Below are positions 36,186 through 47,033 of a stretch of DNA of 64,000 bases, in pieces (within the stretch, counting starts at the first letter, position 1; each line of letters begins with the position of its first letter). The notes under the pieces were generated by a model that saw nothing but the letters and a program-made list of their open reading frames with translations, was not told where the DNA came from and did no database searches. This stretch comes from Microcystis aeruginosa NIES-4325 (GTDB lineage: Bacteria; Cyanobacteriota; Cyanobacteriia; Cyanobacteriales; Microcystaceae), in contig NZ_BJKP01000015.1 in the NCBI RefSeq assembly GCF_008974145.1, forward strand, positions 1 through 64,000, in the 5' to 3' direction. Made by a program: the position numbers and the translations under genes.

Positions 36186-38708
36186 ATGGAGACAACCTAT
36201 ACCCTAGCTGATGGGCGTGAAGTGCTTCAATGCCCCACTTTAGTTGAAGACGATCGCACGGGCATGAGTCCCGAAACCCTAAAAAGGGCTTTTCTGGACA
36301 ATCTATTTTATTTGCAAGGGGTTAACCGCACTAATGCTAGTCCCTACAATTACTATGTCGCCCTTGCCTACACCGTTCGCGATCGCCTGCTGCGTCGTTT
36401 TCTGAAATCCACCGACACCTACAAACAAGAAAAAGTTAAACTTGTCTGCTATTTCTCCGCCGAATTTCTCATGGGGCGGTATTTAGGTAATAATCTCGCT
36501 AATTTGGGTATTTATGACCTAATCAAAGAGACGATCGAGGAATTAGGTCTTGATTTTGAGGAAATTATCGAACAGGAACCAGATCCCGGCCTCGGCAACG
36601 GCGGTTTAGGACGTTTAGCGGCTTGTTTCCTCGATTCCCTCGCTTCCCTGGAAATTCCCGCCATCGGTTACGGTATCCGCTACGAATTTGGCATTTTCCA
36701 TCAAATCATCCAAGACGGTTGGCAGGTGGAAATCCCCGATAACTGGCTACGCTTCGGCAATCCTTGGGAACTACCCCGTCCCGATGAAAGTGTGGAAGTA
36801 AAACTGGGGGGCCGGACGGAAATCTATCACGATGATAAGGGACAGGAACGGGTACAATGGCTGCCGGAACGTCGGGTTTTAGCCATTCCCCACGATACCC
36901 CCGTCCCAGGGTACAAAACCAACACGGTGAACGCTTTGCGTCTCTGGAAAGCAGAAGCGAGTGAATCGTTTAATTTTGAGGCTTTTAACGCCGGGTTATA
37001 CGATCAATCCGTGGCTGAAAAAATGGACGCGGAAACCATTTCTAAAGTTCTTTATCCCAACGATAACACCCCCGCCGGTCGCGAATTACGTCTGGCCCAA
37101 CAATACTTTTTTGTGGCAGCTTCCCTGCAAGATTTAATTCGCATTCACCTAAAAAACCACAAAAATCTGCAAAACTTCCACGAAACCGCCGCTATTCAAC
37201 TGAACGACACTCACCCCGCCATTGCGATCGCTGAGTTAATGCGTTTGTTAGTGGATGAAAACGGCTTAGAATGGTCAAAAGCTTGGACAATTACCCAAAA
37301 AACCTTCGCTTATACCAATCATACCCTATTGCCGGAAGCCCTAGAACGTTGGTCGGCGGATTTACTCGGCAAACTGCTGCCCCGACATCTAGAAATTATC
37401 TACCTGATCAATCACTTTTTCCTCGAGGATGTGCGGACTTGGTTTCCCGATAACGAGGAATTATTGGGCAAATTGTCGATAGTTGAAGAAGCTGGTTGGG
37501 GTAATAAACAAATTCGCATGGCCAATTTAGCCTGTGTGGGTAGTCACTCAATTAACGGAGTCGCCGCTTTACACACGGAGTTACTGCAAAAAGACACCCT
37601 GAAAGAGTTTGCCATGCTCTGGCCGGAAAAATTCTACAATAAAACCAATGGTGTCACCCCGCGCCGGTGGATTTTATTGAGCAATCCCCAATTATCAGCA
37701 CTATTTACCGAAAAAATCGGCGATGATTGGTTAAAAGACCTGAAGGAATTGCGAAAACTGGAACAATACCTTGATGATCCCGAATTCCGTCAGCGTTGGT
37801 ATGAAATTAAACAGGCGAATAAGGCCGATTTAGCGGCTTATATTCTTAAAACCCGCAATATCGAGGTGGATGTTAATTCGATTTTCGATGTGCAGGTAAA
37901 ACGGATTCACGAATACAAACGCCAACATCTGGCAGTTCTGCACATTATCGCCCTTTATAATCGCATTAAACAGAACCCCCACGTCGATATCGTGCCGCGC
38001 ACTTTTATCTTTGGTGGTAAGGCAGCCCCCGGTTACTTTATGGCGAAGTTAATTATTAAGTTAACTAATGCTGTAGCTGAAATTGTTAATAAGGATCCCG
38101 ATGTCAGAGGTCGTTTAAAAGTGGTTTTCCTGCCTAACTTTAACGTTTCTTTGGGGCAGCGCATCTATCCTTCGGCGGATCTTTCCGAACAGATTTCTAC
38201 GGCGGGGAAGGAAGCTTCCGGAACCGGTAACATGAAGTTTGCCATGAATGGCTCCCTCACCATCGGGACTCTGGACGGTGCTAATATCGAAATTCGCGAG
38301 GAAGCAGGGGCAGAAAATTTCTTCCTTTTTGGCTTGACAGCAGAAGAAGTTTATGCTAAGAAAGCCCACGGTTATGAACCGATGAGCTATTACAAAAATA
38401 ATCGCGAATTGAAGGGAGTGATCGATCGAATCAAGAGTGGTTATTTTAGCCATGGTGACACGCAATTATTCAGGCCGATCGTCGATTCTCTCCTCTACGA
38501 TGACCAGTATATGCTTTTAGCTGATTATCAATCCTACGCTGATTGTCAGGAACAGGTAAGTCAAGCTTATCGCGATCGGGACAAGTGGACGCGGATGTCG
38601 ATTCTCAACTCGGTTCGCATGGCCAAATTCTCTAGCGATCGCACAATCTGGGAATATTGTCAAGAGATTTGGAAAGTTAATCCAGTCAAGATTAGCTTAG
38701 AAGACTAA
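36186..38708 (+). CDS. glgP: Glycogen phosphorylase, paralogue 1
   Basis: 840 residues, releasing glucose-1-phosphate from glycogen. The PLP-lysine region EASGTGNMKFAMNGSLTIGT is near residue 680, and the active-site stretches GLGNGGLGRLAACFLDS (about 139-155), PAIGYGIRYEFGIF and TNHTLLPEALE are intact. A second, clearly related gene is at 59934-62468. The ATG at 36186 follows a 146-bp gap after the rbp terminator. Confidence 0.96.
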   Translation: METTYTLADGREVLQCPTLVEDDRTGMSPETLKRAFLDNLFYLQGVNRTNASPYNYYVALAYTVRDRLLRRFLKSTDTYKQEKVKLVCYFSAEFLMGRYLGNNLANLGIYDLIKETIEELGLDFEEIIEQEPDPGLGNGGLGRLAACFLDSLASLEIPAIGYGIRYEFGIFHQIIQDGWQVEIPDNWLRFGNPWELPRPDESVEVKLGGRTEIYHDDKGQERVQWLPERRVLAIPHDTPVPGYKTNTVNALRLWKAEASESFNFEAFNAGLYDQSVAEKMDAETISKVLYPNDNTPAGRELRLAQQYFFVAASLQDLIRIHLKNHKNLQNFHETAAIQLNDTHPAIAIAELMRLLVDENGLEWSKAWTITQKTFAYTNHTLLPEALERWSADLLGKLLPRHLEIIYLINHFFLEDVRTWFPDNEELLGKLSIVEEAGWGNKQIRMANLACVGSHSINGVAALHTELLQKDTLKEFAMLWPEKFYNKTNGVTPRRWILLSNPQLSALFTEKIGDDWLKDLKELRKLEQYLDDPEFRQRWYEIKQANKADLAAYILKTRNIEVDVNSIFDVQVKRIHEYKRQHLAVLHIIALYNRIKQNPHVDIVPRTFIFGGKAAPGYFMAKLIIKLTNAVAEIVNKDPDVRGRLKVVFLPNFNVSLGQRIYPSADLSEQISTAGKEASGTGNMKFAMNGSLTIGTLDGANIEIREEAGAENFFLFGLTAEEVYAKKAHGYEPMSYYKNNRELKGVIDRIKSGYFSHGDTQLFRPIVDSLLYDDQYMLLADYQSYADCQEQVSQAYRDRDKWTRMSILNSVRMAKFSSDRTIWEYCQEIWKVNPVKISLED

Positions 38709-38719
38709 GAAGACATTTC

Positions 38720-38751
38720 GGGGTGGGTTAATCTCCGCCCCAAATTTTTTT
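38720..38751 (+). terminator. Intrinsic terminator after glgP
   Basis: GGGGTGG / CCGCCCC stem (one G-T wobble) with a short loop and a run of seven T. Confidence 0.75.
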
Positions 38752-38942
38752 GGGTGAGAATTTACTTTTGTCAAAAATAATTAAATATTCGCAATAAAAT
38801 ACACTTTTTTGAGCAAATTCATGTACTCTACTTAGACAAGGCGATCAATTATTTTGTACCAGGAATTACGAGCTAAACTCATCTCCTGTTATCCCCAAAG
38901 TCAGGAAAAAGAGGAAGTATTCATGAAGATGATTTCTCAAAA

Positions 38943-39746
38943 TTAATCAATTGAGGATAGGGAGAGGTTACTAACAGTCAATATTGCCACTTGAATCGCT
39001 TTTTCGATGGCTTGTTGTTTGCTTTCTAAACTAATCCCTTCCTCTTCGCTTCTTTGGGCAATCACAGCACAAATACAAGCGGCAGTAAATCCATAAACTC
39101 CCGCCATTTTAAATAAAGTTCCCGCTTCCATTTCATAATTGAGAATATTTAAACGTCGATATTCTTCCGTAATTCCCTCTAAATGCCGCTGAAGATAAGG
39201 GTTAGCAGAAGACAAGATTCTTTCCTGTCCTTCATAAAAACTATCTACAGAAGCGGTAATACCTACATGATAATTTACTCCCAAAAATTGAGCCGATTTG
39301 ACTAGAGCAACTGTCAAAAAAGGATCCGCCGCAGCGGGATATTCCAGAGGCGCAATATCATTAGCCGCACCTTGCCTACATAAAGCCGCTTGTGAGATAA
39401 TAATATCACCGATTTTTATTCTATTTTGAATTGCGCCACAAGTACCGATACGAATAATAGTTTTAATTCCCACCTGTATTAATTCATTAACCACAATACT
39501 CAAAGATGGCGCACCCATACCACTGGTAGCCAGAAGGATTGGGGTAGAATTATCTAGGTAGCCAAGATAACTATTTAATCCGCGATAATCCGATAGTAAA
39601 CGTGCATTTTGTAAATAATTTTCAGCAATATAGCGCGAGCGTTCTGGTTCCCCCGATAATAGGGTGATAGTCGGTTTTGCCGTGCCTAAATCCTCACTGC
39701 TAAAGTTGAGATGATAGGGTTTTTGGTGAGATAAGTTATTGGACAT
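38943..39746 (-). CDS. udp: Nucleoside phosphorylase, probably uridine phosphorylase
   Basis: A 267-residue NP-I family phosphorylase. Phosphate/nucleoside-binding features: LLATSGMGAPSLSIVVNEL (about 71-89), IIRIGTCGAIQN (about 95-106), and NYEMEAGTLFKMAGVYG (about 200-216). The QRSEEE region near the C-terminus favours uridine phosphorylase over purine enzymes; the substrate is inferred. Confidence 0.82.
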   Translation of the reverse strand: MSNNLSHQKPYHLNFSSEDLGTAKPTITLLSGEPERSRYIAENYLQNARLLSDYRGLNSYLGYLDNSTPILLATSGMGAPSLSIVVNELIQVGIKTIIRIGTCGAIQNRIKIGDIIISQAALCRQGAANDIAPLEYPAAADPFLTVALVKSAQFLGVNYHVGITASVDSFYEGQERILSSANPYLQRHLEGITEEYRRLNILNYEMEAGTLFKMAGVYGFTAACICAVIAQRSEEEGISLESKQQAIEKAIQVAILTVSNLSLSSID

Positions 39747-39858
39747 TTAAATCAAATCAAGAGCAGTTACTTTGGTTAAATAGGCTTTTGGTTATTATAA
39801 CAACTTTAGGTTTAAATTAAAATTAAATATTTAATTAATTGAGAAAAGAGAATCAAGC

Positions 39859-40503
39859 TTAAGGACGACTATTGATGTTAAGTTCTTGCACTAATTCGTG
39901 TACTGTGGTTGAGGGATTGGCATCAAAAGAATGTTTTTTTTCTTTATCTCTATCTTGAATAAGTTTTGCTGCATTAGTGATTGCTGTTGTCTGGTATGGC
40001 TTTAATTTTTCGTACATATCTTCTCGATTTTTTGCATATTGTTCTTTCTCGTTTAATAATTCACACTTTTTCATCTGGGTAGTTAAAATTTTTGGGTATT
40101 TACTTCGGGATGTGGCAATATCCAGATATTGAAAGTGTAAAATAAACCAAATTTCAAAAGCTTCATTAGAATAGGCAATCTTGATGTTTTTTTGTTTAGC
40201 CAGTCTTTCCGCTTGATTAAATTGCTCTTTAGAACAGTTATCTTTATCAAAAACACACCAGATTTGATCGAATGAGTCATCTTGTTTTAGATTATCTATA
40301 ATCTGAATAGCTTTGTTGACTAAACTCAAGCTATTTTTACCTTCACCTCGCACCGTAACTTCAATTTTCTTAGGAACATCAAAAGCCTTAAAATAGTTAA
40401 CTTCAGTTTTTTCTCCCTCGCAAATAATTAAAAATCTGTTCCTTATTTCTCTAGTCTTAGTTTGGCGACACAAATAATCGTAAGTATTCCTGTTTTTACC
40501 CAT
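39859..40503 (-). CDS. RloB-like TOPRIM protein
   Basis: A 214-residue RloB-family protein. The TOPRIM-like catalytic pattern is E29 in ICEGEKTEVNYF and D86/D88 in VFDKDN, followed by the conserved EAFEIWFILHF. The ATG at 40503 is one base past the stop of the ATPase gene (TAG-T-ATG), indicating translational coupling; the longer frame from a TTG at 40515 would overlap. RloB partners with an AAA ATPase in AbiL-type abortive infection. Confident family call; activity not shown. Confidence 0.85.
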   Translation of the reverse strand: MGKNRNTYDYLCRQTKTREIRNRFLIICEGEKTEVNYFKAFDVPKKIEVTVRGEGKNSLSLVNKAIQIIDNLKQDDSFDQIWCVFDKDNCSKEQFNQAERLAKQKNIKIAYSNEAFEIWFILHFQYLDIATSRSKYPKILTTQMKKCELLNEKEQYAKNREDMYEKLKPYQTTAITNAAKLIQDRDKEKKHSFDANPSTTVHELVQELNINSRP

Positions 40504-40504
40504 A

Positions 40505-41794
40505 CTAATTACCAATAATTGTACTTAAATCACCAATAAAAGGTATTGCGCCATAACGACCTTGAATATAATCTTTTTCAAAGGTATTATGATTAATATC
40601 AGCAAATTCCACCAAAGAATATAAATCTGTTGCTCCTTGATGATTTTTTTCGGTAAACCAAATTTGATCCCTCCTTAAAAATTTATACCTAAGTAAATTA
40701 ATATCGTGAGTAGTAAAAATAAGTTGAGCATTTTTGGGATTAGTTTTCTGAGAATTAAATAATTCGATTATATTTCTAGTCATTAGAGGATGAAGTCTGG
40801 CATCCAATTCATCAATTACTAAAACTTCCCCTCTTTGCAAAGTGTCTAAAATCGGTGCTGACAGAGCAAAAATCTTTTTAGTTCCATCAGATTCATGTTT
40901 GTCCATATCAAAAATTTCTAACTCAATCATTTTACCTGTTGAGTCATACTTTGGATGATAGGTTTTTATGGTAGCGGACTTTATTTCACCGCTAGAGTCA
41001 CTGATGATATTTCTGACAACATCTGGTAAATCTTGCGGGAGACTATCTAAGGAAATTTTTCTGGTTTCTGTTTCTAGGTTGAGATTGTCAATACTTAAAT
41101 CTAATTTTTTAATTAACTTAGTTACATCATCAATCAAATCTTGTCTATCAGAAAGATACTCAAGCGTAATCGCTTTTAATAATTCCACATTTAACCCAGA
41201 CACAACACCTAAGTGACTAAACCAAGAGACAATTTCCACCGCTAGAGAATCATTAAATTGAGCCGCTAGTGATAAAAAGAGAGTATTTTTTTTTGTCAAT
41301 CCTCTTAGTATATTACCTTGTTCAATATTTTTGCTATATTCTATTTTATCGCCTTGCCGATTAAAGATTTTAGTTTCACGACTTCTTGGCGTACAAAATA
41401 ACCATTCGGAAACTACTCGCTTTTGAGTTGCTTCAAATCCATATCTATAAGTTTTGTTTTTTAGCTGAAAAACTATTTCAAAAAAGGATGGTTTATCAAC
41501 AGTTTCGGTACTTAATCTAAAGTCTTCCACATCTATTTTGTCAGTGATTTGTAATTTTGCAGAATTCATGACAAACCGTCGCATAAAATTGAATGCCAGA
41601 ATTAAATTACTCTTACCACTGGCATTTGCTCCATAAATAGCGGCACTTTTCAGTAAACTAAATTGTTGATTAACCTTAAAAACATTATTTTTATCAAGCT
41701 CATCATTACCGTAGGCCTCCTCTGCAGCTACCATACTGAGAGTGACTACATCTTTAAAAGAGCGATAATTGCCGACACTAAATCCGATGAGCAT
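40505..41794 (-). CDS. RloA-like AAA ATPase (AAA_15)
   Basis: A 429-residue ABC/OLD-type ATPase. It has FSVGNYRSFKDVVTLSM at the N-terminus, Walker A YGANASGKSNL (about 54-64), the signature-like LSAPILDTLQRGE, Walker B VLVIDELDARLH, and the switch His in IFTTHDINLL. It is the typical first gene of RloA/RloB (AbiL-like) pairs. The pair lies between a nucleoside phosphorylase and chlN with no other defence gene adjoining. In AbiL the ATPase is thought to control the TOPRIM effector. Confidence 0.87.
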   Translation of the reverse strand: MLIGFSVGNYRSFKDVVTLSMVAAEEAYGNDELDKNNVFKVNQQFSLLKSAAIYGANASGKSNLILAFNFMRRFVMNSAKLQITDKIDVEDFRLSTETVDKPSFFEIVFQLKNKTYRYGFEATQKRVVSEWLFCTPRSRETKIFNRQGDKIEYSKNIEQGNILRGLTKKNTLFLSLAAQFNDSLAVEIVSWFSHLGVVSGLNVELLKAITLEYLSDRQDLIDDVTKLIKKLDLSIDNLNLETETRKISLDSLPQDLPDVVRNIISDSSGEIKSATIKTYHPKYDSTGKMIELEIFDMDKHESDGTKKIFALSAPILDTLQRGEVLVIDELDARLHPLMTRNIIELFNSQKTNPKNAQLIFTTHDINLLRYKFLRRDQIWFTEKNHQGATDLYSLVEFADINHNTFEKDYIQGRYGAIPFIGDLSTIIGN

Positions 41795-41964
41795 TGCATA
41801 TTAACCCTAACAGTCTCTAAGGAATAAAGGAGACGATACTTTTATTTTATGCACTTGTTGAGCATTTGAACAAGAATTGTCCTCAGAATCAGCAAACAAT
41901 CACTGGAAAAAAGGCAAGGAAAATCAATTCCTTACCTGATGACTGTACACTTTTGACAACAAAA

Positions 41965-43380
<1,416 letters not shown>

Positions 43381-43764
43381 TTAATTGCGAAATTGGTTTA
43401 GGTATTCAGTATGTGGATTGGTTTCAGGCAGTAAAGAAATGGCTTCAGCTTCTTGGATTTTTGCTCTTTCTTCTTCTCGTTTTTCGAGTTCTATCTCAGG
43501 GCCAAAATTTAAACCTAAAGCATCGACAAGTTTATTACTATCGTTGCTGAGAACACAAAAAGGACTCATCCACATAAATAATTGTGTTTCTAAAGCAGTA
43601 GCTACTCCCAGAATTAGATGAGAAGAAGGACGTTTTCCCCCATCAGGAGTGTTTATCCAAGAATTAGTAGCAGTCGTAAAAACCTTAATCCAAGCTTGAT
43701 TAATTTGGTAGTAATCCAACCATTTATCTTTAAGTGCTGCTTTTAATTCCTCAAAGTTGCTCAT
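43381..43764 (-). CDS. DUF5331 protein between chlL and chlN
   Basis: About 127 residues starting at ATG 43764 (MSNFEELKAALKDKWLDYYQ); the frame extends upstream without support. It matches DUF5331, a cyanobacterial family often located with chlL/chlN. It is soluble, with a conserved DKWLDYYQINQAW opening and an acidic, glutamate-rich C-terminal helix. Function unknown; the context suggests a link to dark chlorophyll synthesis. Only 15 bp before chlN. Confidence 0.75.
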   Translation of the reverse strand: MSNFEELKAALKDKWLDYYQINQAWIKVFTTATNSWINTPDGGKRPSSHLILGVATALETQLFMWMSPFCVLSNDSNKLVDALGLNFGPEIELEKREEERAKIQEAEAISLLPETNPHTEYLNQFRN

Positions 43765-43858
43765 TTTGTCCCCTTGACTGAATAATAATGTTCTCTCTAT
43801 TAGAGTTCCCAATAAGAGGGAAAAATGATCATTATCAAGTCCTTGATAAAATTCGTGG

Positions 43859-43928
43859 GTAGGGTGGGTTAGGCGACGATAAGTTAGGCTATTAACTAAT
43901 AAGTTAATTATTCGCCGTAACCCACCCA
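43859..43928. repeat. Second copy of the secD/secF intergenic repeat
   Basis: GGTGGGTTAGGCGACGATAAG to TTATTCGCCGTAACCCACC (both 19-21 nt ends quoted in part). It is the reverse-oriented partner of 4623-4690, with the same GGTGGGTT termini. A further partial GGTGGGTTACGCTG...AACCCACCC hairpin follows at about 43951-43981. The copy lies between chlL and the DUF5331 gene. Confidence 0.55.
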
Positions 43929-43992
43929 GAAAAAGAGTTTATTGGTGGTTATTGGTGGGTTACGCTGTCCCTAACCCACCCGAAAAAATAAT

Positions 43993-44862
43993 CTAAACCA
44001 TCATCAGGTCTAATTCTTCCTCGGCGTTAACTTTCGGTTTATCGGCATTAAGATAGAAATCCGATAATAAAGTGAATAACTCCCGGTCGGCAGATTCTTT
44101 GGGAATAACTCCTTCTGGTTTGGCTAAAATCTGATCGGCAATGTTGAGATAATAGTCACAAACATAACTTAACATCGGGTCTTTGTCGGCCATTTCAAAG
44201 AGAGTTTGACCTTTAACTCTGGAGACGCGAATATCTTCAATTAAGGGTAAAACTTCTAACACGGGCATGGGAACATGGTCCACATATTTATTAATTAAAT
44301 CCCGTTTTGAGGTGCGATTGCCAATTAATCCGGCTAGTCGCAGGGGATGGGTGCGCGCTTTTTCGCGGACGGAAGCAGCGATGCGATTGGCGGCAAAAAG
44401 AGCATCAAAGCCGTTATCTGTGACAATTATGCAGTAATCGGCGTAATTTAAGGGTGCGGCAAATCCTCCACAGACCACATCCCCCAAAACATCGAACAAA
44501 ATCACGTCAAATTCATCAAAAGCGTTCAATTCTTTTAATAATTTTACCGTTTCCCCGACGACGTAACCGCCACAACCGGCACCGGCCGGAGGGCCACCTG
44601 CTTCCACACATTTGACACCACCGTAACCCTCATAGATAACGTCTTCGGGCCAGATGTCTTCGTAGTGAAAATCTTTTTCTTGCAGGGTATCGATGATTGT
44701 GGGAATCAGAAAGCCTGTCAGGGTGAAAGTGCTATCATGCTTGGGGTCACAGCCTATTTGTAGGACTTTTTTGCCTCTTTTGGCTAAAGCGGCTGAAATA
44801 TTACAGCTTGTTGTCGATTTACCGATGCCACCTTTTCCGTAGACTGCGAGTGTTAAAGGCAT
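43993..44862 (-). CDS. chlL: Light-independent protochlorophyllide reductase iron-sulfur ATP-binding protein
   Basis: ChlL, 289 residues, is the NifH-like electron donor to ChlNB. P-loop [14 protein letters not shown] (about 8-21); the cluster cysteines lie in [17 protein letters not shown] (about 94-110) and [14 protein letters not shown] (about 124-137). It is the first gene of chlL-DUF5331-chlN, separated by 228 bp that contain a repeat element. Confidence 0.97.
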   Translation of the reverse strand: MPLTLAVYGKGGIGKSTTSCNISAALAKRGKKVLQIGCDPKHDSTFTLTGFLIPTIIDTLQEKDFHYEDIWPEDVIYEGYGGVKCVEAGGPPAGAGCGGYVVGETVKLLKELNAFDEFDVILFDVLGDVVCGGFAAPLNYADYCIIVTDNGFDALFAANRIAASVREKARTHPLRLAGLIGNRTSKRDLINKYVDHVPMPVLEVLPLIEDIRVSRVKGQTLFEMADKDPMLSYVCDYYLNIADQILAKPEGVIPKESADRELFTLLSDFYLNADKPKVNAEEELDLMMV

Positions 44863-45345
44863 GGAAGTTCTCCTAAATTTGCGCTTGAATGGTGAGTTTG
44901 TTTATCAGTGCTTTGATCGCCATTATTGACCATCTCCCCACCCCTTGGGAAGAGGCTCAATTTTTATATGCTATAGCTAGAGCGAGATTAAAAGAGTAAA
45001 AATTAGATAAATAATCTTTTAGAGCTTATAAAGTCTCTGAAATCTGCAAAAATTTATAAAAACAGCTTTGTTTATATATTTAATTTAAATAAAAACAATA
45101 AACAAAAAACGCCAAAGCTTTACAAAAACTCGATAAACAGGGTTTTACCGTGCCAAACCCAGACAAAAAAGGTCAAGATAGAGGCAGTCTAGAGAATGAT
45201 GTAAGATTTTCGTGAATAATCATTACAATTTTCGCAGACTAAATAAATCGATCCTGAGAAGGATGCCGAAAGGCTGTAGTAGAATTGGGGGAAAGTACCT
45301 GTAGGGTTTCCCGTGGGAGTTATTATTAGATAATGCAATTAAAGA
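44863..45345. other. Upstream region of chlL, no gene seen
   Basis: AT-rich non-coding DNA that should contain the chlL promoter. Only short fragments such as IDHLPTPWEEAQFLYAIARARLK-like sequence (around 44920-44997, plus strand, no start) hint at old coding remnants. It ends at the MITE. Confidence 0.4.
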
Positions 45346-45441
45346 TATAGCGGTTCTCGTATCTGTGCGACACACTTAAACCTTTGCTGATTAAGTTGTT
45401 CAGGATCGGGAATGTACCTCTTGTAAATCAGAAACGCTATA
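45346..45441. mobile_element. MITE-like element inserted in a UPF0175 gene relic
   Basis: A 96-bp element. The left end is TATAGCGGTTCTCG and the right end on the opposite strand TATAGCGTTTCTGATTTAC, with an inner GAGGTAC shared with the element at 3526-3628. TA at both borders. Its edge creates the TAG that ends the truncated UPF0175 frame. Confidence 0.6.
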
Positions 45442-45574
45442 AGTTGGCAAAATCAGCCGCTTTTGCGCTACTGATATGATAATCTCTAAACATAATGATT
45501 GCCAGTTCTAGTCGCAACAGTTGCTCGTTTTTTCCTGTTGCTCGTATAATTTCTTTGGGAATCACAATAGTTAT
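45437..45574 (-). pseudogene. Truncated UPF0175-type antitoxin gene
   Basis: The minus-strand frame reads ITIVIPKEIIRATGKNEQL and then LRLELAIIMFRDYHISSAKA and ADFANL. This is the N-terminal half of a UPF0175 protein, a family of antitoxins common in cyanobacteria. The usual ATG appears as ATA (45572-45574) and the C-terminal half is missing: the frame runs into a MITE and stops at its TAG. No toxin gene remains next to it. Confidence 0.7.
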
Positions 45575-45729
45575 TTAATTTTACGATATTTGTCTAAGAC
45601 CCCTCATTATATCACAAAAACTACTTGTGAGCAATTAATTAATAAAAATTAATGATTGGAAACACGGGCAAAAAAATAAACCCACTCAAGATTGAATCAA
45701 GGGGCATTGATGGTATTTTTAGAGACAAT

Positions 45730-46572
45730 TTAGCCTACTTTTGTGGTTTCTTTTTCTGATGGTTTGGATGATTTTATTTGGCGCTTGAGGGTTGCACCAG
45801 CGCCGAGGGTGCCGAGGGCTGCAAGACCAATAATAGAACTGGGTTCAGGAACATTAACACTGATACGTGCGCCGAAGATAGTACCGCTATACGCGCCGCC
45901 AGCATCTCTTTGGTAAACATAAAGCCAGTTTAGTCCTGGGTTTAACAAACCCTCAATTCCAGATTGGGAAGCAGAATATTCTGGAAAACGACCCGCACCG
46001 CTGAAACTACTACTAAGAGGAGTACCGTTAATATATACTCCAATGGGGTTGGGATCAGGAAATCCTGGAATAAATTCTCCCAAAATATCATCTACTGCCC
46101 AATACATCTCGATCGCAGCGTTGTTGATGGTTGGTTCAGGTATGGTAAAAGGATAGGCATACAGCACCGAAGCTGCTGGAGAACCATAAAAAGTCGGTGA
46201 CGGGTCGACCTCCCAGTTAATCCATCGCGCATTGGGAGCGCTTGGGAGAGAAGGAATCCAAGGAGGGGAAGCAAAGGGAAAATCTGCAACTACCTTGGCA
46301 GAACCGCATATATCAGTACCGGAACATGTCCCTGTCCCATTAGCTTTGGCAAAATCGGCCGGGGTGAAGGGCGGCGACAGTGGATTTACAGGTACTCCCA
46401 ATGTCCAGTAGGTAATGTTGCTATCTGTGGCGCCTGGGGTTCCGGGATTTCCACTCACTTGGCCACTGTTTAGATATATTGTAAAAGCTTGAACTTGATT
46501 TGGTAAAACTGCCGTTCCTAGGGTAGCGATGGCGAAGATCCCCAAGAAACTATGGGTAAATTTGCTATTCAT
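45730..46572 (-). CDS. PEP-CTERM sorting domain protein
   Basis: 280 residues from the ATG at 46572 (MNSKFTHSFLGIFAIATLG). Signal peptide ending near VQA. The C-terminus carries VPEPSSIIGLAALGTLGAGA followed by TLKRQIK, the PEP-CTERM signal, with an unusually long basic tail (about 18 residues). The body is rich in Pro, Gly, Ser and aromatic residues and has one likely disulfide pair (CSGTDIC). Probably exported and processed by exosortase; role unknown. Confidence 0.82.
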   Translation of the reverse strand: MNSKFTHSFLGIFAIATLGTAVLPNQVQAFTIYLNSGQVSGNPGTPGATDSNITYWTLGVPVNPLSPPFTPADFAKANGTGTCSGTDICGSAKVVADFPFASPPWIPSLPSAPNARWINWEVDPSPTFYGSPAASVLYAYPFTIPEPTINNAAIEMYWAVDDILGEFIPGFPDPNPIGVYINGTPLSSSFSGAGRFPEYSASQSGIEGLLNPGLNWLYVYQRDAGGAYSGTIFGARISVNVPEPSSIIGLAALGTLGAGATLKRQIKSSKPSEKETTKVG

Positions 46573-46638
46573 CAAACAACTCTCCAATTCGGTTTATATA
46601 ATTCTGGTTCTAATTTCCTGCCCACAGCTGTATGCTCA

Positions 46639-46740
46639 GCTAAAATTTATAAATCTTTATATTCTCCTCCCTTCAGATTTTGGGGTTTTTGGGGAGTTCA
46701 AGAGCTTGAAATTGTACAATAAAGTTGTACAAGTCTCCCC
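46639..46740 (+). promoter_or_regulatory. Operator/promoter of the YefM/YoeB-type module
   Basis: Two TTGTACAA palindromes at 46712-46719 and 46725-46732, with TGTACA cores 13 bp centre to centre, match the known operator design of yefM-yoeB. An inner TACAAT (46715-46720) could serve as -10. Upstream lies TTCAAGAGCTTGAA, another palindrome. The whole block is repeated at 47507-47610 after the toxin gene. Confidence 0.75.
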
Positions 46741-46748
46741 TAAAAATC

Positions 46749-47033
46749 ATGTTAAGCAAAGAAACCACCTACTCTCAAGCAAGAATGAATTTAGCCAGTA
46801 TCTTAGATCAGGTGTGTGACGAATCTCAAATTATCGTCATTAAGCGTCGCAATCAGAAAAATGTGGCCTTAATTGCTGAAGATGAGCTTTCCAGTTTATT
46901 AGAGTGTGTTTATTTATTGCGATCGCCAGAAAATGCCAAACGCTTATTTCGGGCTTTAGAATGGGCAGACACAGAAGATGCAACTCCTCAAACATTAGCT
47001 GAATTAAAAGAGGAGTTAGGAATTGAGTCCTAA
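46749..47033 (+). CDS. YefM/Phd family antitoxin
   Basis: 94 residues from the ATG at 46749. The N-terminal DNA-binding fold shows SKETTYSQARMNLASILDQV and SQIIVIKRRNQKNVALIAEDEL (the Phd/YefM core). The C-terminal part (about 60-94) is acidic and would wrap the toxin. It overlaps the toxin gene by 11 bp. By analogy it represses its own promoter through the TGTACA operators just upstream. Confidence 0.88.
   Translation: MLSKETTYSQARMNLASILDQVCDESQIIVIKRRNQKNVALIAEDELSSLLECVYLLRSPENAKRLFRALEWADTEDATPQTLAELKEELGIES

Noticed and set aside
38821-38946. Short plus-strand frame reading LYQELRAKLISCYPQSQEK
   Set aside because: Protein-like, but it has only a TTG start, an in-frame TAG upstream, and overlaps the end of the nucleoside phosphorylase gene. 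Too short to call.
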